Below, piece after piece: positions 1-8,555 of a DNA stretch of 56,158 bases. Source of the stretch: Candidatus Aegiribacteria sp. (lineage in GTDB: Bacteria > Fermentibacterota > Fermentibacteria > Fermentibacterales > JCC-6); contig JAUVLV010000010.1 of the NCBI GenBank assembly GCA_030600545.1, positions 1 to 56,158 on the forward strand, given 5' to 3'. The notes under the pieces were generated by a model. It searched no databases. It had not been told where the DNA came from and saw only the letters and a program-made list of their open reading frames with translations. How positions within the stretch are numbered: position 1 is the first letter of the stretch; the number at the start of each line of letters is the position of its first letter. The position numbers and the translations under genes are program-made.

Positions 1-1179
1 GCATCGGGCGGAAACATATACGCAGGAAGATATCATGTATTCCCGAATTCGGGTGCTGCCTACATCCAGGACAAGATGGAATACAGGGGAATGATAGTTA
101 ACGCCGGACTCCGCTTCGACTATTATGACTCGAACTTCGACGAATATCCCGCGGATATCACCGATCCAATAATTCCCGGAACGGAGCCAGGAACACCCGG
201 ACACATCAAGAATCCGATAAGCGTTCCTGTCAAATACCACCTGAGTCCCCGCGTGGGATTCTCACATCCGATAACCGAGCGCGATGTGCTTCATTTCACT
301 TATGGTCACTACTTCCAGACCCCTGACTTCGATAACATGTTCAGTGGTTCAAACTACGACCTTTCCGGTGCGTTCCCCGTCGTTGGAAACCCGGATCTTT
401 CGGCCGAGGAAACGATTTCCTACGAAGTCGGCGTGAAGCATCAGTTCGATGATGTCACAATGATAGATATCACCGGTTATTACAAAGACATCACAGGTCA
501 GCTCGACATGCAGAACAACTTCTACAGTGCTGTCGATGCCTATGACCTCTACATCAACGCTGATTATGGAAACGCAAGAGGAGCCGAGCTCACTTTAACC
601 AGGCGTCCCAGCGACTTCTGGTCAGGCAGCGTCAACTACAGCTATTGCATCGCTATGGGTAAGAGTTCTTCTGCAGGGCAGAACTACACTTACGTATGGG
701 CGAACTGGATAATTCCCAAGAAGGAATCTCCTCTCGACTGGGACCAGAGGCATACTATCAACGCAGACTTTGATTACCGTATTCCACAGGGTGAAGGACC
801 AAGAATTGGTGACACACCTTTCCTTGAAGGATTCGGTGCTCATGTCTCATGGTCCTACGGAAGTGGATTCCCATACGATGAAGACGCCCAGGGAACTGCC
901 ATGCCTGAGATCAACGGTAAAAGGTATCCATGGACCATGACGACTACTCTGAAGGTCAACAAGAACTTCTGGATTGGTTCAGTAACACTCAATGCCTACT
1001 GTCAGATCAACAATCTGTTCAACAGGCAGAATATCAATACGATTATTGATACAGGATGGTACGATGCTGACCAGGATGGTGATGGTGAGCCTGATCATGA
1101 TCCGACTGGCAGGATGAGTAATCCATATGTATTCAGCCAGCCTCGTGCGATAAAGTTTGGTCTGGGATTTGAATGGTAA
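1..1179 (+). CDS. TonB-dependent outer-membrane receptor, C-terminal part (5' end outside window)
   Basis: The reading frame is open from base 1, so the gene begins upstream of the window and only the last ~392 residues are visible. What remains looks like the second half of a TonB-dependent receptor barrel: alternating amphipathic strands, many Tyr/Asn/Asp residues, stretches such as LSPRVGFSHPITERDVLHF and NPDLSAEETISYEVGVKHQF that are typical of TonB receptor barrels, and a final strand ending in an aromatic residue (LGFEW) as outer-membrane barrels do. The plug domain and TonB box are not visible, so the substrate cannot be named. It lies 66 bp upstream of exbB in a run of same-strand genes that includes its energising complex. 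An acidic, calcium-site-like DADQDGDGEPDHD stretch near the C-terminus probably sits in an extracellular loop. Confidence 0.85.
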   Translation, partial: ASGGNIYAGRYHVFPNSGAAYIQDKMEYRGMIVNAGLRFDYYDSNFDEYPADITDPIIPGTEPGTPGHIKNPISVPVKYHLSPRVGFSHPITERDVLHFTYGHYFQTPDFDNMFSGSNYDLSGAFPVVGNPDLSAEETISYEVGVKHQFDDVTMIDITGYYKDITGQLDMQNNFYSAVDAYDLYINADYGNARGAELTLTRRPSDFWSGSVNYSYCIAMGKSSSAGQNYTYVWANWIIPKKESPLDWDQRHTINADFDYRIPQGEGPRIGDTPFLEGFGAHVSWSYGSGFPYDEDAQGTAMPEINGKRYPWTMTTTLKVNKNFWIGSVTLNAYCQINNLFNRQNINTIIDTGWYDADQDGDGEPDHDPTGRMSNPYVFSQPRAIKFGLGFEW

Positions 1180-1245
1180 ATTGAATTCTTCCGCTCAGTA
1201 ACAGCTGTACAGCTAATGCTGAACGTAAAGAAGGAGTGATAATAG

Positions 1246-2091
1246 ATGCGAAAATTTCTGCTACTGTTCCTCTTGATTACTGCCCTTGTATGGGCACAGT
1301 CGGAGGAATCCAATCCCGCTGAAACCGCAGATGAAGCTATTGCGGCGGAGATTGAAGGTGAACAGGCTGAACCGGCAGAAACCGTTCAGGAGGAATCGGT
1401 TGTTGAAGAAACAGTCGACGAAACTCCGGAAGGTGAAGAAGTTGAACGGGCACAGAGCGCCAGCATGGATCTGATGGATCTATTCTTAGCAGGCGGACCT
1501 TTTATGTACCCTCTTCTACTCGCTTTGCTTATCGGTATAGCCGTGACGGTCGAGAGGTTCATTTCTTACAGAAAAGTTAAAGTAAGTGTTGGCCCCTTCC
1601 TCGAAAAAATAGGCGGATTCATCCGCAAAGGAAATGTTAAGGGAGCCGAAGAACTGTGCGAACGCACAAGAGGCCCTGTAGCTGCAATAATGCACGCAGG
1701 CCTTCTGCGCCACGATAAAGGGCTTGAAGCAGTCGAAAAGGCTGTTGAGAGTTCAGGCGGAATTGAGATGGCATATCTTGAAAAGGGTATTGTCGTACTT
1801 GCCTCGGTATCGAGTATTGCCCCTATGCTGGGTTTCCTCGGAACCGTCTCAGGTATGATAAGAGCCTTCGGTGAAATTGCCGCCGCAAAGAACGTTGAAG
1901 CAAGTCTTGTTGCTGGTGGTATACAGGAAGCCCTGATCACTACCGCGACAGGTCTTACAATAGCAATCCCGATCCAGATGGCACATAACTACTTCATATC
2001 CAGGATCGGCAAGTTCGTGATCGATATGGAAGAAGCCAGCATATTCCTTGTGGATACACTGGCTGAAATGGAGCACTTGAAGCAGCTTTAA
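1246..2091 (+). CDS. exbB: ExbB/TolQ/MotA-family proton channel with acidic N-terminal extension
   Basis: The pentameric inner-membrane proton channel subunit of the Ton motor, 281 aa. It starts with a signal-peptide-like segment (residues 1-17, ending VWAQ), followed by a ~55-residue stretch very rich in Glu, Pro and Ala (about 20-75). The MotA/TolQ/ExbB core follows, with TM1 near 84-105 and the paired helices PMLGFLGTVSGMI and ALITTATGLTIAIPIQ near 192-245. The conserved Thr residues of these two helices line the proton path in ExbB. The start is supported by AAGGAG 12 nt upstream of ATG 1246. The next gene begins 9 bp after the stop, so translational coupling is likely. The pre-core acidic segment would be periplasmic after signal cleavage; similar extended ExbB forms are known in other Gram-negatives. 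Confidence 0.92.
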   Translation: MRKFLLLFLLITALVWAQSEESNPAETADEAIAAEIEGEQAEPAETVQEESVVEETVDETPEGEEVERAQSASMDLMDLFLAGGPFMYPLLLALLIGIAVTVERFISYRKVKVSVGPFLEKIGGFIRKGNVKGAEELCERTRGPVAAIMHAGLLRHDKGLEAVEKAVESSGGIEMAYLEKGIVVLASVSSIAPMLGFLGTVSGMIRAFGEIAAAKNVEASLVAGGIQEALITTATGLTIAIPIQMAHNYFISRIGKFVIDMEEASIFLVDTLAEMEHLKQL

Positions 2092-2100
2092 GGAGCATTG

Positions 2101-2850
2101 ATGCGGATACGTAACAGACCGAGAGCAAGCGGGGCTATACCCGATTCCTCAATGTCCGACATTGCGTTCCTGCTGTTGATTTTCTTCCTGGTCACAACGA
2201 CCTTCGAAGTTCAGAAGGGCATATCCTACAAACTTCCGAAAAAGCCCGACATAGAAACCGTAGAGGTTGTAATTGACGAATCTAACAGGCTTGTCATGAC
2301 CATTAAGCAGTGGGGAGCCCATGAGTACGTGGTACTGATAGATCAGGCTCCACCCGAGGGCCCGCTGCGCAGAGCAAGGGCTGGAGAAGATGTAAGTCTC
2401 CAGGATACAACTCTGCAGAATGGTATAAGAACACTGGCTGCGGACAGGGCTGAGCCCATAGATGCAGTTGAAGACAGGCTTATGAACAACCTGGAAGTAG
2501 CAAAAGGTCTTCCTTCTGGAACTTTCAGTTCCCTTGAAACTGCCATTGCCGCAGAGAATCTGGTGCCCCTGATTCGTCCCGGTATTATCAGGACATATCT
2601 CGGCGCTGATACTCCAATGGAAGATACCCCCATTTTCGGAGAGGTAGCCTTTGGAGATACCCTGGTACTCTCAGACGCGAGACAGGGAGAGATTGCATCC
2701 GCGGTTAGAGAGAGCGAGCTTGTTGTTATTCTCAAGTTCTTCCCTGACTGTGATTACGAGGGCATGGTTCATGCTCTTGATGTCCTCCGCATGAATGGCG
2801 TGAGCAGGACAGGTATCACAATTCAGGAGCGGATGGGAGGTGGCGCATAA
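2101..2850 (+). CDS. exbD: ExbD/TolR-family biopolymer transport protein, long form
   Basis: First of two adjacent ExbD/TolR proteins, which form the dimeric stator partner inside the ExbB pentamer. A single N-terminal TM (about residues 20-36, SDIAFLLLIFFLVTTTF) carries the essential Asp as D20, where protonation drives the motor. The periplasmic part is unusually long: 249 aa against ~140 for common ExbD. About 100 extra residues (roughly 75-175) lie between the first strand and the usual C-terminal fold, and the C-terminus (VILKFFPDCDYEGMVHALDVLRMNGVSR) is a standard ExbD ending. The start was set at ATG 2101 rather than the in-frame TTG 2098 because GGAG lies 5 nt before the ATG. The stop overlaps the ATG of the next gene by 1 nt. 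What the insertion does is unknown. Confidence 0.9.
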   Translation: MRIRNRPRASGAIPDSSMSDIAFLLLIFFLVTTTFEVQKGISYKLPKKPDIETVEVVIDESNRLVMTIKQWGAHEYVVLIDQAPPEGPLRRARAGEDVSLQDTTLQNGIRTLAADRAEPIDAVEDRLMNNLEVAKGLPSGTFSSLETAIAAENLVPLIRPGIIRTYLGADTPMEDTPIFGEVAFGDTLVLSDARQGEIASAVRESELVVILKFFPDCDYEGMVHALDVLRMNGVSRTGITIQERMGGGA

Positions 2851-3314
2851 TGAAGTTCAAGAGCAGGATGAAGGTTGGAAGCACTATCTTCACAGGAACA
2901 ATGGCTGATATTGTATTTCTTCTTCTGGTGTTCTTCATGGCTACCACCCTCTTCAAAGAAGACGGAGGACTCAGAGTCCGCTTCCCACAGGCGCATTCAC
3001 AGGTAATGAGTGAACTGGGAAAGCAGTTCCTTACCGTGACCGTCTGGATAAAGCAGGTTGAACCGGGGAATGATGACAGTGAACTCGTTGCGAGAATCGG
3101 CGATTACGACATGCCTGCTGATCAGGTATCAGAACAGCTGACTCGTTTGAGCAGCAAGTTCTGGCGTGAGCAGAACAAAGAACTTGATGTTGTTGTGCTC
3201 AACGTAGATTCGAGGGTTCCTATGGAAGATATGGTTAGTCTTTTTTACTCTATGCGGTTCGAGGAGATCTACAGCATTCAGTTCAATGCTGAAGAACTCG
3301 GACTGTACAACTGA
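2850..3314 (+). CDS. exbD: ExbD/TolR-family biopolymer transport protein, short form
   Basis: Second ExbD, 154 aa, close to the usual family length. An N-terminal TM, ADIVFLLLVFFMATTLF, carries the catalytic Asp at position 20. The periplasmic domain ends with the typical pattern DVVVLNVDSRVPMEDMVSLFYSMR. It is translated from an ATG that overlaps the previous stop codon (TAATG), so the two ExbD proteins are probably made in a fixed ratio. ExbD pairs of this kind are common in FCB bacteria, where a heterodimer is thought possible. The two copies here are clearly different in sequence and length, so they are not a recent duplication. Confidence 0.92.
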   Translation: MKFKSRMKVGSTIFTGTMADIVFLLLVFFMATTLFKEDGGLRVRFPQAHSQVMSELGKQFLTVTVWIKQVEPGNDDSELVARIGDYDMPADQVSEQLTRLSSKFWREQNKELDVVVLNVDSRVPMEDMVSLFYSMRFEEIYSIQFNAEELGLYN

Positions 3315-3322
3315 AGGGGGGA

Positions 3323-3991
3323 ATGATGGCTGAGAACAGAACTAACTTCGGGCATTCTTCCCTGAACTTCGAATTGGGAGTAGTGATAGGACTTGCCATT
3401 CTGATAATCTTTTTCGAGCTTATCCCGCCCAGCGAGATGGGAAGGCTTTCTACACGAACATCCGATTCCGAAATGGAAGCAGTTGAAACGGATCTTGCAT
3501 TCGATGATACTGTGGAAGAACAGGAAGAGGAAGTCGAGGAAGAACAGGAAGAGTTAGAGCAGGAAACCGAAGAGATGGTTGAGGAAATCAGTCAGGATAT
3601 AACGTTGTCACTGGATGCCGATACAACCGGTCTTGAAACAGTTGAAACGGTTGACCAGGGTGAAGAGCTTGATACAAGCCAGTCGGAAGAAATGGGACCT
3701 CCCAGGTTCATGCCTGCCGAGGTGTTTCCGAACTGCACCTACAAGCCAACTCCCGGTTACCCGGAAATGGCTGCTCAGGCCGGAGTGGAGGGAACAGTCA
3801 CCCTTTGGGTGTACGTTTCCGCCAGCGGTAACGTTTCCGATGTAAGGCTTTACAACTCCAGCGGTGTTAATTCGCTGGATGAAGCTGCTCAGTCGGCGGC
3901 GTGGAACACAAGATGGACACCTGCCCAGAATAATAGTATTCCGGTAGGTGTATGGACAACACTGACATACGAATTTGTCCTAACCGATTAG
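3323..3991 (+). CDS. tonB: TonB-family energy transducer with Glu-rich spacer
   Basis: TonB transduces the ExbB/ExbD motor output to outer-membrane receptors. This 222-aa protein has one N-terminal TM (about 15-34, FELGVVIGLAILIIFFELIP), a periplasmic linker (about 50-110) and a C-terminal TonB domain (about 135-222) with the hallmark YPEMAAQAGVEGTVTLWVYV followed by a DEAAQSAAWNTRWTPA segment. The linker contains runs of Glu with Gln (EEQEEEVEEEQEELEQE) instead of the Pro-rich spacer of classical TonB, and is probably a long acidic helix or disordered tether. Two ATG codons stand in tandem (3323 and 3326), preceded by GGGGG. It lies 8 bp after the short exbD, completing an exbB-exbD-exbD-tonB set. 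Confidence 0.92.
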   Translation: MMAENRTNFGHSSLNFELGVVIGLAILIIFFELIPPSEMGRLSTRTSDSEMEAVETDLAFDDTVEEQEEEVEEEQEELEQETEEMVEEISQDITLSLDADTTGLETVETVDQGEELDTSQSEEMGPPRFMPAEVFPNCTYKPTPGYPEMAAQAGVEGTVTLWVYVSASGNVSDVRLYNSSGVNSLDEAAQSAAWNTRWTPAQNNSIPVGVWTTLTYEFVLTD

Positions 3992-4105
3992 TTAATTGAT
4001 GATGGAAAGAAAATGTATAACTACAATAGATCGCGGACATTACGGAGGGAAACCAGAAAAGAACTCCCTGTGGCCGCGAAATATGAATTGGAGGTGAAGG
4101 AGAGT

Positions 4106-6358
4106 ATGAGGAACTCCAGTTACATTCGCGGGTTCCTGGTACTCACGGTGCTTGCAGTGTTTACACTGTCAGGTACCGGACTTGCGAGGGAAGTGCAGGA
4201 AGTAGCAATGCCGTTTGGCGGTGGGACAGACCAGGACAGACCACCTGTAGTTACTATCCTGATGAACCTCAGCAACGTTTGGAGTGCCTTTTTTAACATG
4301 GGCATATATGGTGACCCATGGGTCAACTACCCATCAATGGAATGGCCGGGAGGAGAGGGCAGCAGCTATCTCTGGAGTGGCGATTTCATGTCAAGTTGTT
4401 ACGGACCGGTTACCGTATGGGGAGATTCTGTTGCGCGATGGGCCAGCTGCAGTGACTACGGAAACTGGGAGCTTCGTCCCAGCGTAGGCTATCCCGCAGA
4501 AAAGGTCAATCCGGGACCGACAGCGCTTGAGGAAACTCATTACGGGTTTGATGATTGGTACGGTACATACAATCCAAACCCGTACGGATTATTCGTTTAT
4601 AACGAGAACTACGATTGGGGGACTCCCGGTTACAACAGCTTCATATCGCAGGATTACAACATCATGCACTTCAGCGATAAGGGAAATCCAGGAGAGCCCC
4701 TTGGCGCTCTCTTAATTGGCATGAGAGGTGACTGTGATATCGCTACTGCAGATGTAGTTGCGAACAACCTCGATGACCTTGTATACTACGATGGTCATGC
4801 CATATGGTGTAACGATCCTGCCGCAACCTTCGAGTACTTGTTCGATGGCAACCCCCCCAAGCAGGCCAGTACACAGGACATATACACATATCAGCAGAAT
4901 CCTGACAATCCACTTGATGATGAAGATCCTGAGAACATCTACTACTACTACAACTATCTGGGTGATGACGGAAGATTGGATAACGACAATGACGCGAACG
5001 GCGTCAGCGATCACTTCACGATTCTGTTCAAGACGATGAAAGCAACCGGTGACACCGTGTGGCTTCCATTCAATACGGCGGGGCTTGTCCCCTTTGCCGA
5101 CGGAATGCCTGAGTACAACTGGAAGCAGACTGTAGGTGACACCGTTTTCCACGTTGTGCCCAGGAACATGAGTTACATGTGGGACAGCGACAATCCTTCG
5201 TCCAGTGCTGATGACAGTGGCGAACCCACAATTTCACCTCCCTGCAATGGTTACATTGGATGGAGACTGCTTGATTTCTACATCGTGAAGGCTAACGGAA
5301 CCATCGAACGCCCGATTGATGTATACAATTACCCGATTCCTATTTCCCATTCCTGGTGGAACTGGGAAAGCGATCCGGGTACCGATAACGAGAAGTACAA
5401 CTACATGTGGGGAAAGAACCCCGATATGAACGGGCGGCACAGTGCGCCCATGTATCTTTCGGACTGGGTCGGAAACGAATATGCACCCGATGCATACGTA
5501 CCGAAAAACCCCGGACCTTTCCCAATAGTCTATGACAACCCCCTGGCACTGGATTATCCTGTCTTTGACTACAGGTTCCAGCTTTCGGCAGGACCTGTCA
5601 ACCTTGAGGACGGAGACAGTCTTCACGTAACAGGCGGTTGGGTACTTGGCCTCGGCCTTGCAGGACTACGCCAGTCCGCAGATGATATGCTTGACGCATT
5701 TTATCGTGGTGGCGGATGGAGTGTCCCACAGCTTCCACCTGCACCGATCCTTTTCTACTCAGCAGGAGACGGACAGGTGAAGCTTGAGTGGGGTTCCAAT
5801 GCGGAATCCTATGATCCACTGGGTGGATACAACATATACAGAACAACCTTCGAGCCCTCCGGCTGGGGGAAACCGATAGCTACGGCAGATCTAGGAACCT
5901 TCACATATATGGACACGACCGTCACAAACGGTTATCCTTATTACTACGTTGTCTGCTCTTACGATTCCGAGACGGAAGTCGAAAGCACCAAATCCAACTA
6001 CAAGCAGACACTGGAAGGAACTCCAGTTGCCGTAACACCGGTTTTGGGGAAAAATGCCAACTGGGTTGAAAACGTAGCAGTAGTACCCAACCCCTACAGG
6101 GGTTCGGCCCGATGGGAGCAGACATACCTCGACAAGATCGCTTTCATCAATCTGCCCGCCATGTGCAATATTCACATTTACACTCTTGCCGGGGATCACG
6201 TGATCACCCTTGAACACAATGACTTCAGTGGACAGTCAGGCACAGCGTTCTGGGATTTGGTCAGCAGAAATGATCAGGAAGTAACATCCGGTCTCTACAT
6301 TTATCGTGTTGAGACTCAGGATGGTTACGTTGTCGGCAAGTTTGCCATCATAAGGTAG
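4106..6358 (+). CDS. Secreted protein with fibronectin-like domain and Por/FlgD-type C-terminal sorting domain
   Basis: A large exported protein, 750 aa. The start was placed at ATG 4106 (GAAGGAG 4 nt upstream), which opens a clean signal peptide (MRNSSYIRGFLVLTVLAVFT, cleavage near GLA-RE). The longer frame from 4013 would put a charged, non-hydrophobic leader in front of it. Residues ~40-550 are rich in Trp, Tyr, Gly, Asp and Asn and match no fold I recognise. At ~555-645 there is a fibronectin type III-like module (PPAPILFYSAGDGQVKLEW ... YNIYRT ... YYYVVCSYD). The last ~85 residues (VVPNPYRGSARWEQ ... FINLPAMCNIHIYTLAGDHV ... SGLYIYRVET) have the form of the FlgD-like/type A sorting domain used by the Por (type IX) secretion route. 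The next gene encodes a PorV-like protein, which agrees with surface delivery. Function is unknown. Confidence 0.8.
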   Translation: MRNSSYIRGFLVLTVLAVFTLSGTGLAREVQEVAMPFGGGTDQDRPPVVTILMNLSNVWSAFFNMGIYGDPWVNYPSMEWPGGEGSSYLWSGDFMSSCYGPVTVWGDSVARWASCSDYGNWELRPSVGYPAEKVNPGPTALEETHYGFDDWYGTYNPNPYGLFVYNENYDWGTPGYNSFISQDYNIMHFSDKGNPGEPLGALLIGMRGDCDIATADVVANNLDDLVYYDGHAIWCNDPAATFEYLFDGNPPKQASTQDIYTYQQNPDNPLDDEDPENIYYYYNYLGDDGRLDNDNDANGVSDHFTILFKTMKATGDTVWLPFNTAGLVPFADGMPEYNWKQTVGDTVFHVVPRNMSYMWDSDNPSSSADDSGEPTISPPCNGYIGWRLLDFYIVKANGTIERPIDVYNYPIPISHSWWNWESDPGTDNEKYNYMWGKNPDMNGRHSAPMYLSDWVGNEYAPDAYVPKNPGPFPIVYDNPLALDYPVFDYRFQLSAGPVNLEDGDSLHVTGGWVLGLGLAGLRQSADDMLDAFYRGGGWSVPQLPPAPILFYSAGDGQVKLEWGSNAESYDPLGGYNIYRTTFEPSGWGKPIATADLGTFTYMDTTVTNGYPYYYVVCSYDSETEVESTKSNYKQTLEGTPVAVTPVLGKNANWVENVAVVPNPYRGSARWEQTYLDKIAFINLPAMCNIHIYTLAGDHVITLEHNDFSGQSGTAFWDLVSRNDQEVTSGLYIYRVETQDGYVVGKFAIIR

Positions 6359-6371
6359 GAGAGGAGTGACC

Positions 6372-7355
6372 ATGAAGTATACAGGAATAGTCCTGACAGC
6401 AGCGGTCGCCGTTTTCCTGCTGTTTCCGGTCTCTGCAGAAGCAAGCTCTTTTGCAAAGGTTGGAACTTCTGGCGCACAGTTCCTGAAAATTGGACTGGGT
6501 GCCCGCGGAACCGCAATGGGTGGTGCTTTCATCGCTACGGCTGATGATCCAAGCGCCGCATTCTGGAATCCTGCATGTCTTGTAAGAGTACCCGGAACAC
6601 AGGTACAGTTTACGGGCATGCAGTGGTTTGCGGACATACTCTACGGCGGCGGTATCGTATCCCATGAAGTTGAAGGGGTAGGTATCTTCTCTGCACAGTT
6701 CGCAATGCTGCAGTCCGGCGATATGGACGTAACCACTGTTGCAAATCCAGAAGGAACTGGAGAAACTTTCTCATGTAATGACATGGTGGCAGGTATCTCC
6801 TTTTCCAGAATGCTTACCGACAGATTCAGCGCCGGAATGACGGTGAAGTATGTACGGGAGCAGTGGGATGATATTTCCGCTGGCGGTATCGCTGTTGATA
6901 TTGGTACCCTTTACGACACGGGTTTCAAAACCCTGCGTATAGGTATGACAATTCAGCACTTTGGAGCAGAAATAACTCCAGGAGGAGAATACAGAACGTA
7001 TTACAGCGGAGACGATTCAACAGAAGTGTACGAATCCTACTCGATGCCAATGATTTTCAAGCTTGGTATGGCTATGGATATAATCAACAGAGGCCCGCAT
7101 TTTCTGACGGTTGAAGTTGATGGTATTCATCCCAGCGACAATGTAGAGCAGCTTGGAGTCGGTACCGAGTACTGGTACAACAATATGTTCGCCCTGCGAG
7201 GCGGCTATCGTATAAATACAGACGAAGAAGGTCTTACCGCCGGAGCGGGATTCAATATCCCTGTAAGCGGAAAGACTATATCACTTGATTATGCGTATGC
7301 GGACTGGAACAGGCTGGACATGGTTCACCAGGCCAGCCTGGGGTTCGTATTTTAG
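6372..7355 (+). CDS. PorV/PorQ-like outer-membrane beta-barrel protein
   Basis: 327 aa, with a signal peptide (residues 1-24, ending AEA-SS) followed by KVGTSGAQFLKIGLGARGTA and MGGAFIATADDPSAAFWNPA. This block is diagnostic of the PorV/PorQ/UPF0164 branch of FadL-like barrels. The rest is a run of amphipathic strands ending in LGFVF with a terminal aromatic, as expected for an outer-membrane barrel. In type IX secretion PorV acts as a shuttle that receives cargo with C-terminal sorting domains. Its position directly behind one such cargo gene (13 bp) and upstream of another supports that role here, but related proteins outside that system are just called 'PorV/PorQ family', so the transport role is inferred. 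The ATG at 6372 has GGAG 6 nt upstream and is preferred over the in-frame GTG at 6366. Confidence 0.78.
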   Translation: MKYTGIVLTAAVAVFLLFPVSAEASSFAKVGTSGAQFLKIGLGARGTAMGGAFIATADDPSAAFWNPACLVRVPGTQVQFTGMQWFADILYGGGIVSHEVEGVGIFSAQFAMLQSGDMDVTTVANPEGTGETFSCNDMVAGISFSRMLTDRFSAGMTVKYVREQWDDISAGGIAVDIGTLYDTGFKTLRIGMTIQHFGAEITPGGEYRTYYSGDDSTEVYESYSMPMIFKLGMAMDIINRGPHFLTVEVDGIHPSDNVEQLGVGTEYWYNNMFALRGGYRINTDEEGLTAGAGFNIPVSGKTISLDYAYADWNRLDMVHQASLGFVF

Positions 7356-7370
7356 CTGACTGATAATTGT

Positions 7371-7395
7371 CGGGGCAGGTAAGAATCCTGCCCCG
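7371..7395 (+). other. Intercistronic stem-loop
   Basis: A perfect 9-bp stem (CGGGGCAGG / CCTGCCCCG) with a 7-nt loop lies between the PorV-like gene and the first GWxTD gene. It has no T-run, so it is not a canonical Rho-independent terminator. It could stabilise the 3' end of the upstream mRNA or reduce expression of the downstream genes. It ends only 6 bases before the Shine-Dalgarno of the next gene. Confidence 0.6.
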
Positions 7396-7409
7396 GTCGG
7401 AAGGAATGA

Positions 7410-8555
7410 ATGACACTTCTTGCGCTGGTGTTAACTGTCATCACAGGATTCCAGGTTAACTGGAATGCTGAACCTGCCAGAGGGCAGAACGAAGGCATAG
7501 TACATATTACTGTGCAGTTCATCGAAGAGGATCTTCTCTTTGTTATGGAAAACAGCGGTGAAACTGCCTTTTGGGAAGTTGCAGCTGCTATCGATGGTGA
7601 TTATACCGCGCGAATCAGTGGTTCGGTGAACAGAAGCGAATTACCTCTGACAAAGGAAATATCCATTTCTGATGTTCAGCCTGGAATTCATCTGTTGACA
7701 GTAATGGTAGGAGACCTGGAATCAGGCAGAAGTACCAAATGGGAAGAAACCATTGAAGTATTACTGCTGGACAGTACATCCTGGTCATCAGGCAATCTTC
7801 AGATCTCTGGAGGATATTATCAGAGAGCTTCAGGTACAATTGAAGTTATCTGGTTTATGTATCCTCCAGATATGGAAGCTGAAGAAGCTGAATCTCTTTC
7901 AGCCGCCTACGCCCTTCGGGACGAGGCAGGAGTTACAAAGAGAGAAGGCTGGATTGATATGATATCTTCAGGGAGTGCGTACAGGGGAGAAGCAACACTT
8001 GATATCAGTAATCTTGATGCAGGCAAGTATGAAATACTTGCTGTTATCGTTTCTGATTATAAGATAGCTGCGACTTCAAATGCTGATCTTCAGCTTCTTC
8101 AGGCATGGGATGTCTGGGGAGAAAATCCTGATCTCACAGAAACTCTGATAAGACCCATTGCCAGCCCTTCGGAACTGGATGAACTGGAAAATGCGGAAGG
8201 GCCATCCAGCAGGAGAGCTTCGATGGCTGAGTTCTGGCATAAGAGGGATCCGTCACCGGGCACTGTGCAGAATGAATTTCTGGAAATGTACATGGCAAGG
8301 CTTGACTACATAGAGGATAACTTCTCAATGCTCAATACTATGGGTATCAATACCGATCAGGGCCGTGTATTCGCCCTGCTTGGTGAACCCGATATGATTG
8401 ACTCCAGACCCCTCGAAACATCAACTCGGCCTACTCAGGTATGGACTTACTGTTCACCTGCCATAGAAGTGTGCTTCATCGATTATCTGGGTTGTGGAAC
8501 ATTCGAACTCGCAACAGATTGGGAGGAGGTTCAGTGTATCTATGAGAGGCATTAG
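7410..8555 (+). CDS. GWxTD domain-containing exported protein (first of pair)
   Basis: 381 aa. It begins with a short signal-like segment (MTLLALVLTVITGFQV), then about 230 residues of beta-rich sequence resembling Ig-like repeats. The C-terminal ~115 residues form a GWxTD-type domain: an EFWHKRDPSPGT ... NEFLEMYMARLDYI segment and then GINTDQGRVFALLGEPDMI. In this copy the name-giving motif reads GINTD, with Ile in the Trp position. GWxTD domains have no established function and are found mostly in FCB-type and acidobacterial genomes. ATG 7410 is preceded by AAGGA. The 3' end overlaps the start of the second GWxTD gene, so the two are almost certainly co-translated partners. Confidence 0.82.
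   Translation: MTLLALVLTVITGFQVNWNAEPARGQNEGIVHITVQFIEEDLLFVMENSGETAFWEVAAAIDGDYTARISGSVNRSELPLTKEISISDVQPGIHLLTVMVGDLESGRSTKWEETIEVLLLDSTSWSSGNLQISGGYYQRASGTIEVIWFMYPPDMEAEEAESLSAAYALRDEAGVTKREGWIDMISSGSAYRGEATLDISNLDAGKYEILAVIVSDYKIAATSNADLQLLQAWDVWGENPDLTETLIRPIASPSELDELENAEGPSSRRASMAEFWHKRDPSPGTVQNEFLEMYMARLDYIEDNFSMLNTMGINTDQGRVFALLGEPDMIDSRPLETSTRPTQVWTYCSPAIEVCFIDYLGCGTFELATDWEEVQCIYERH

Noticed and set aside
4013-4105. N-terminal extension of 31 residues on the first sorting-domain protein
   Set aside because: It is charged, would precede and spoil the signal peptide, and the internal ATG at 4106 has the better ribosome-binding site.
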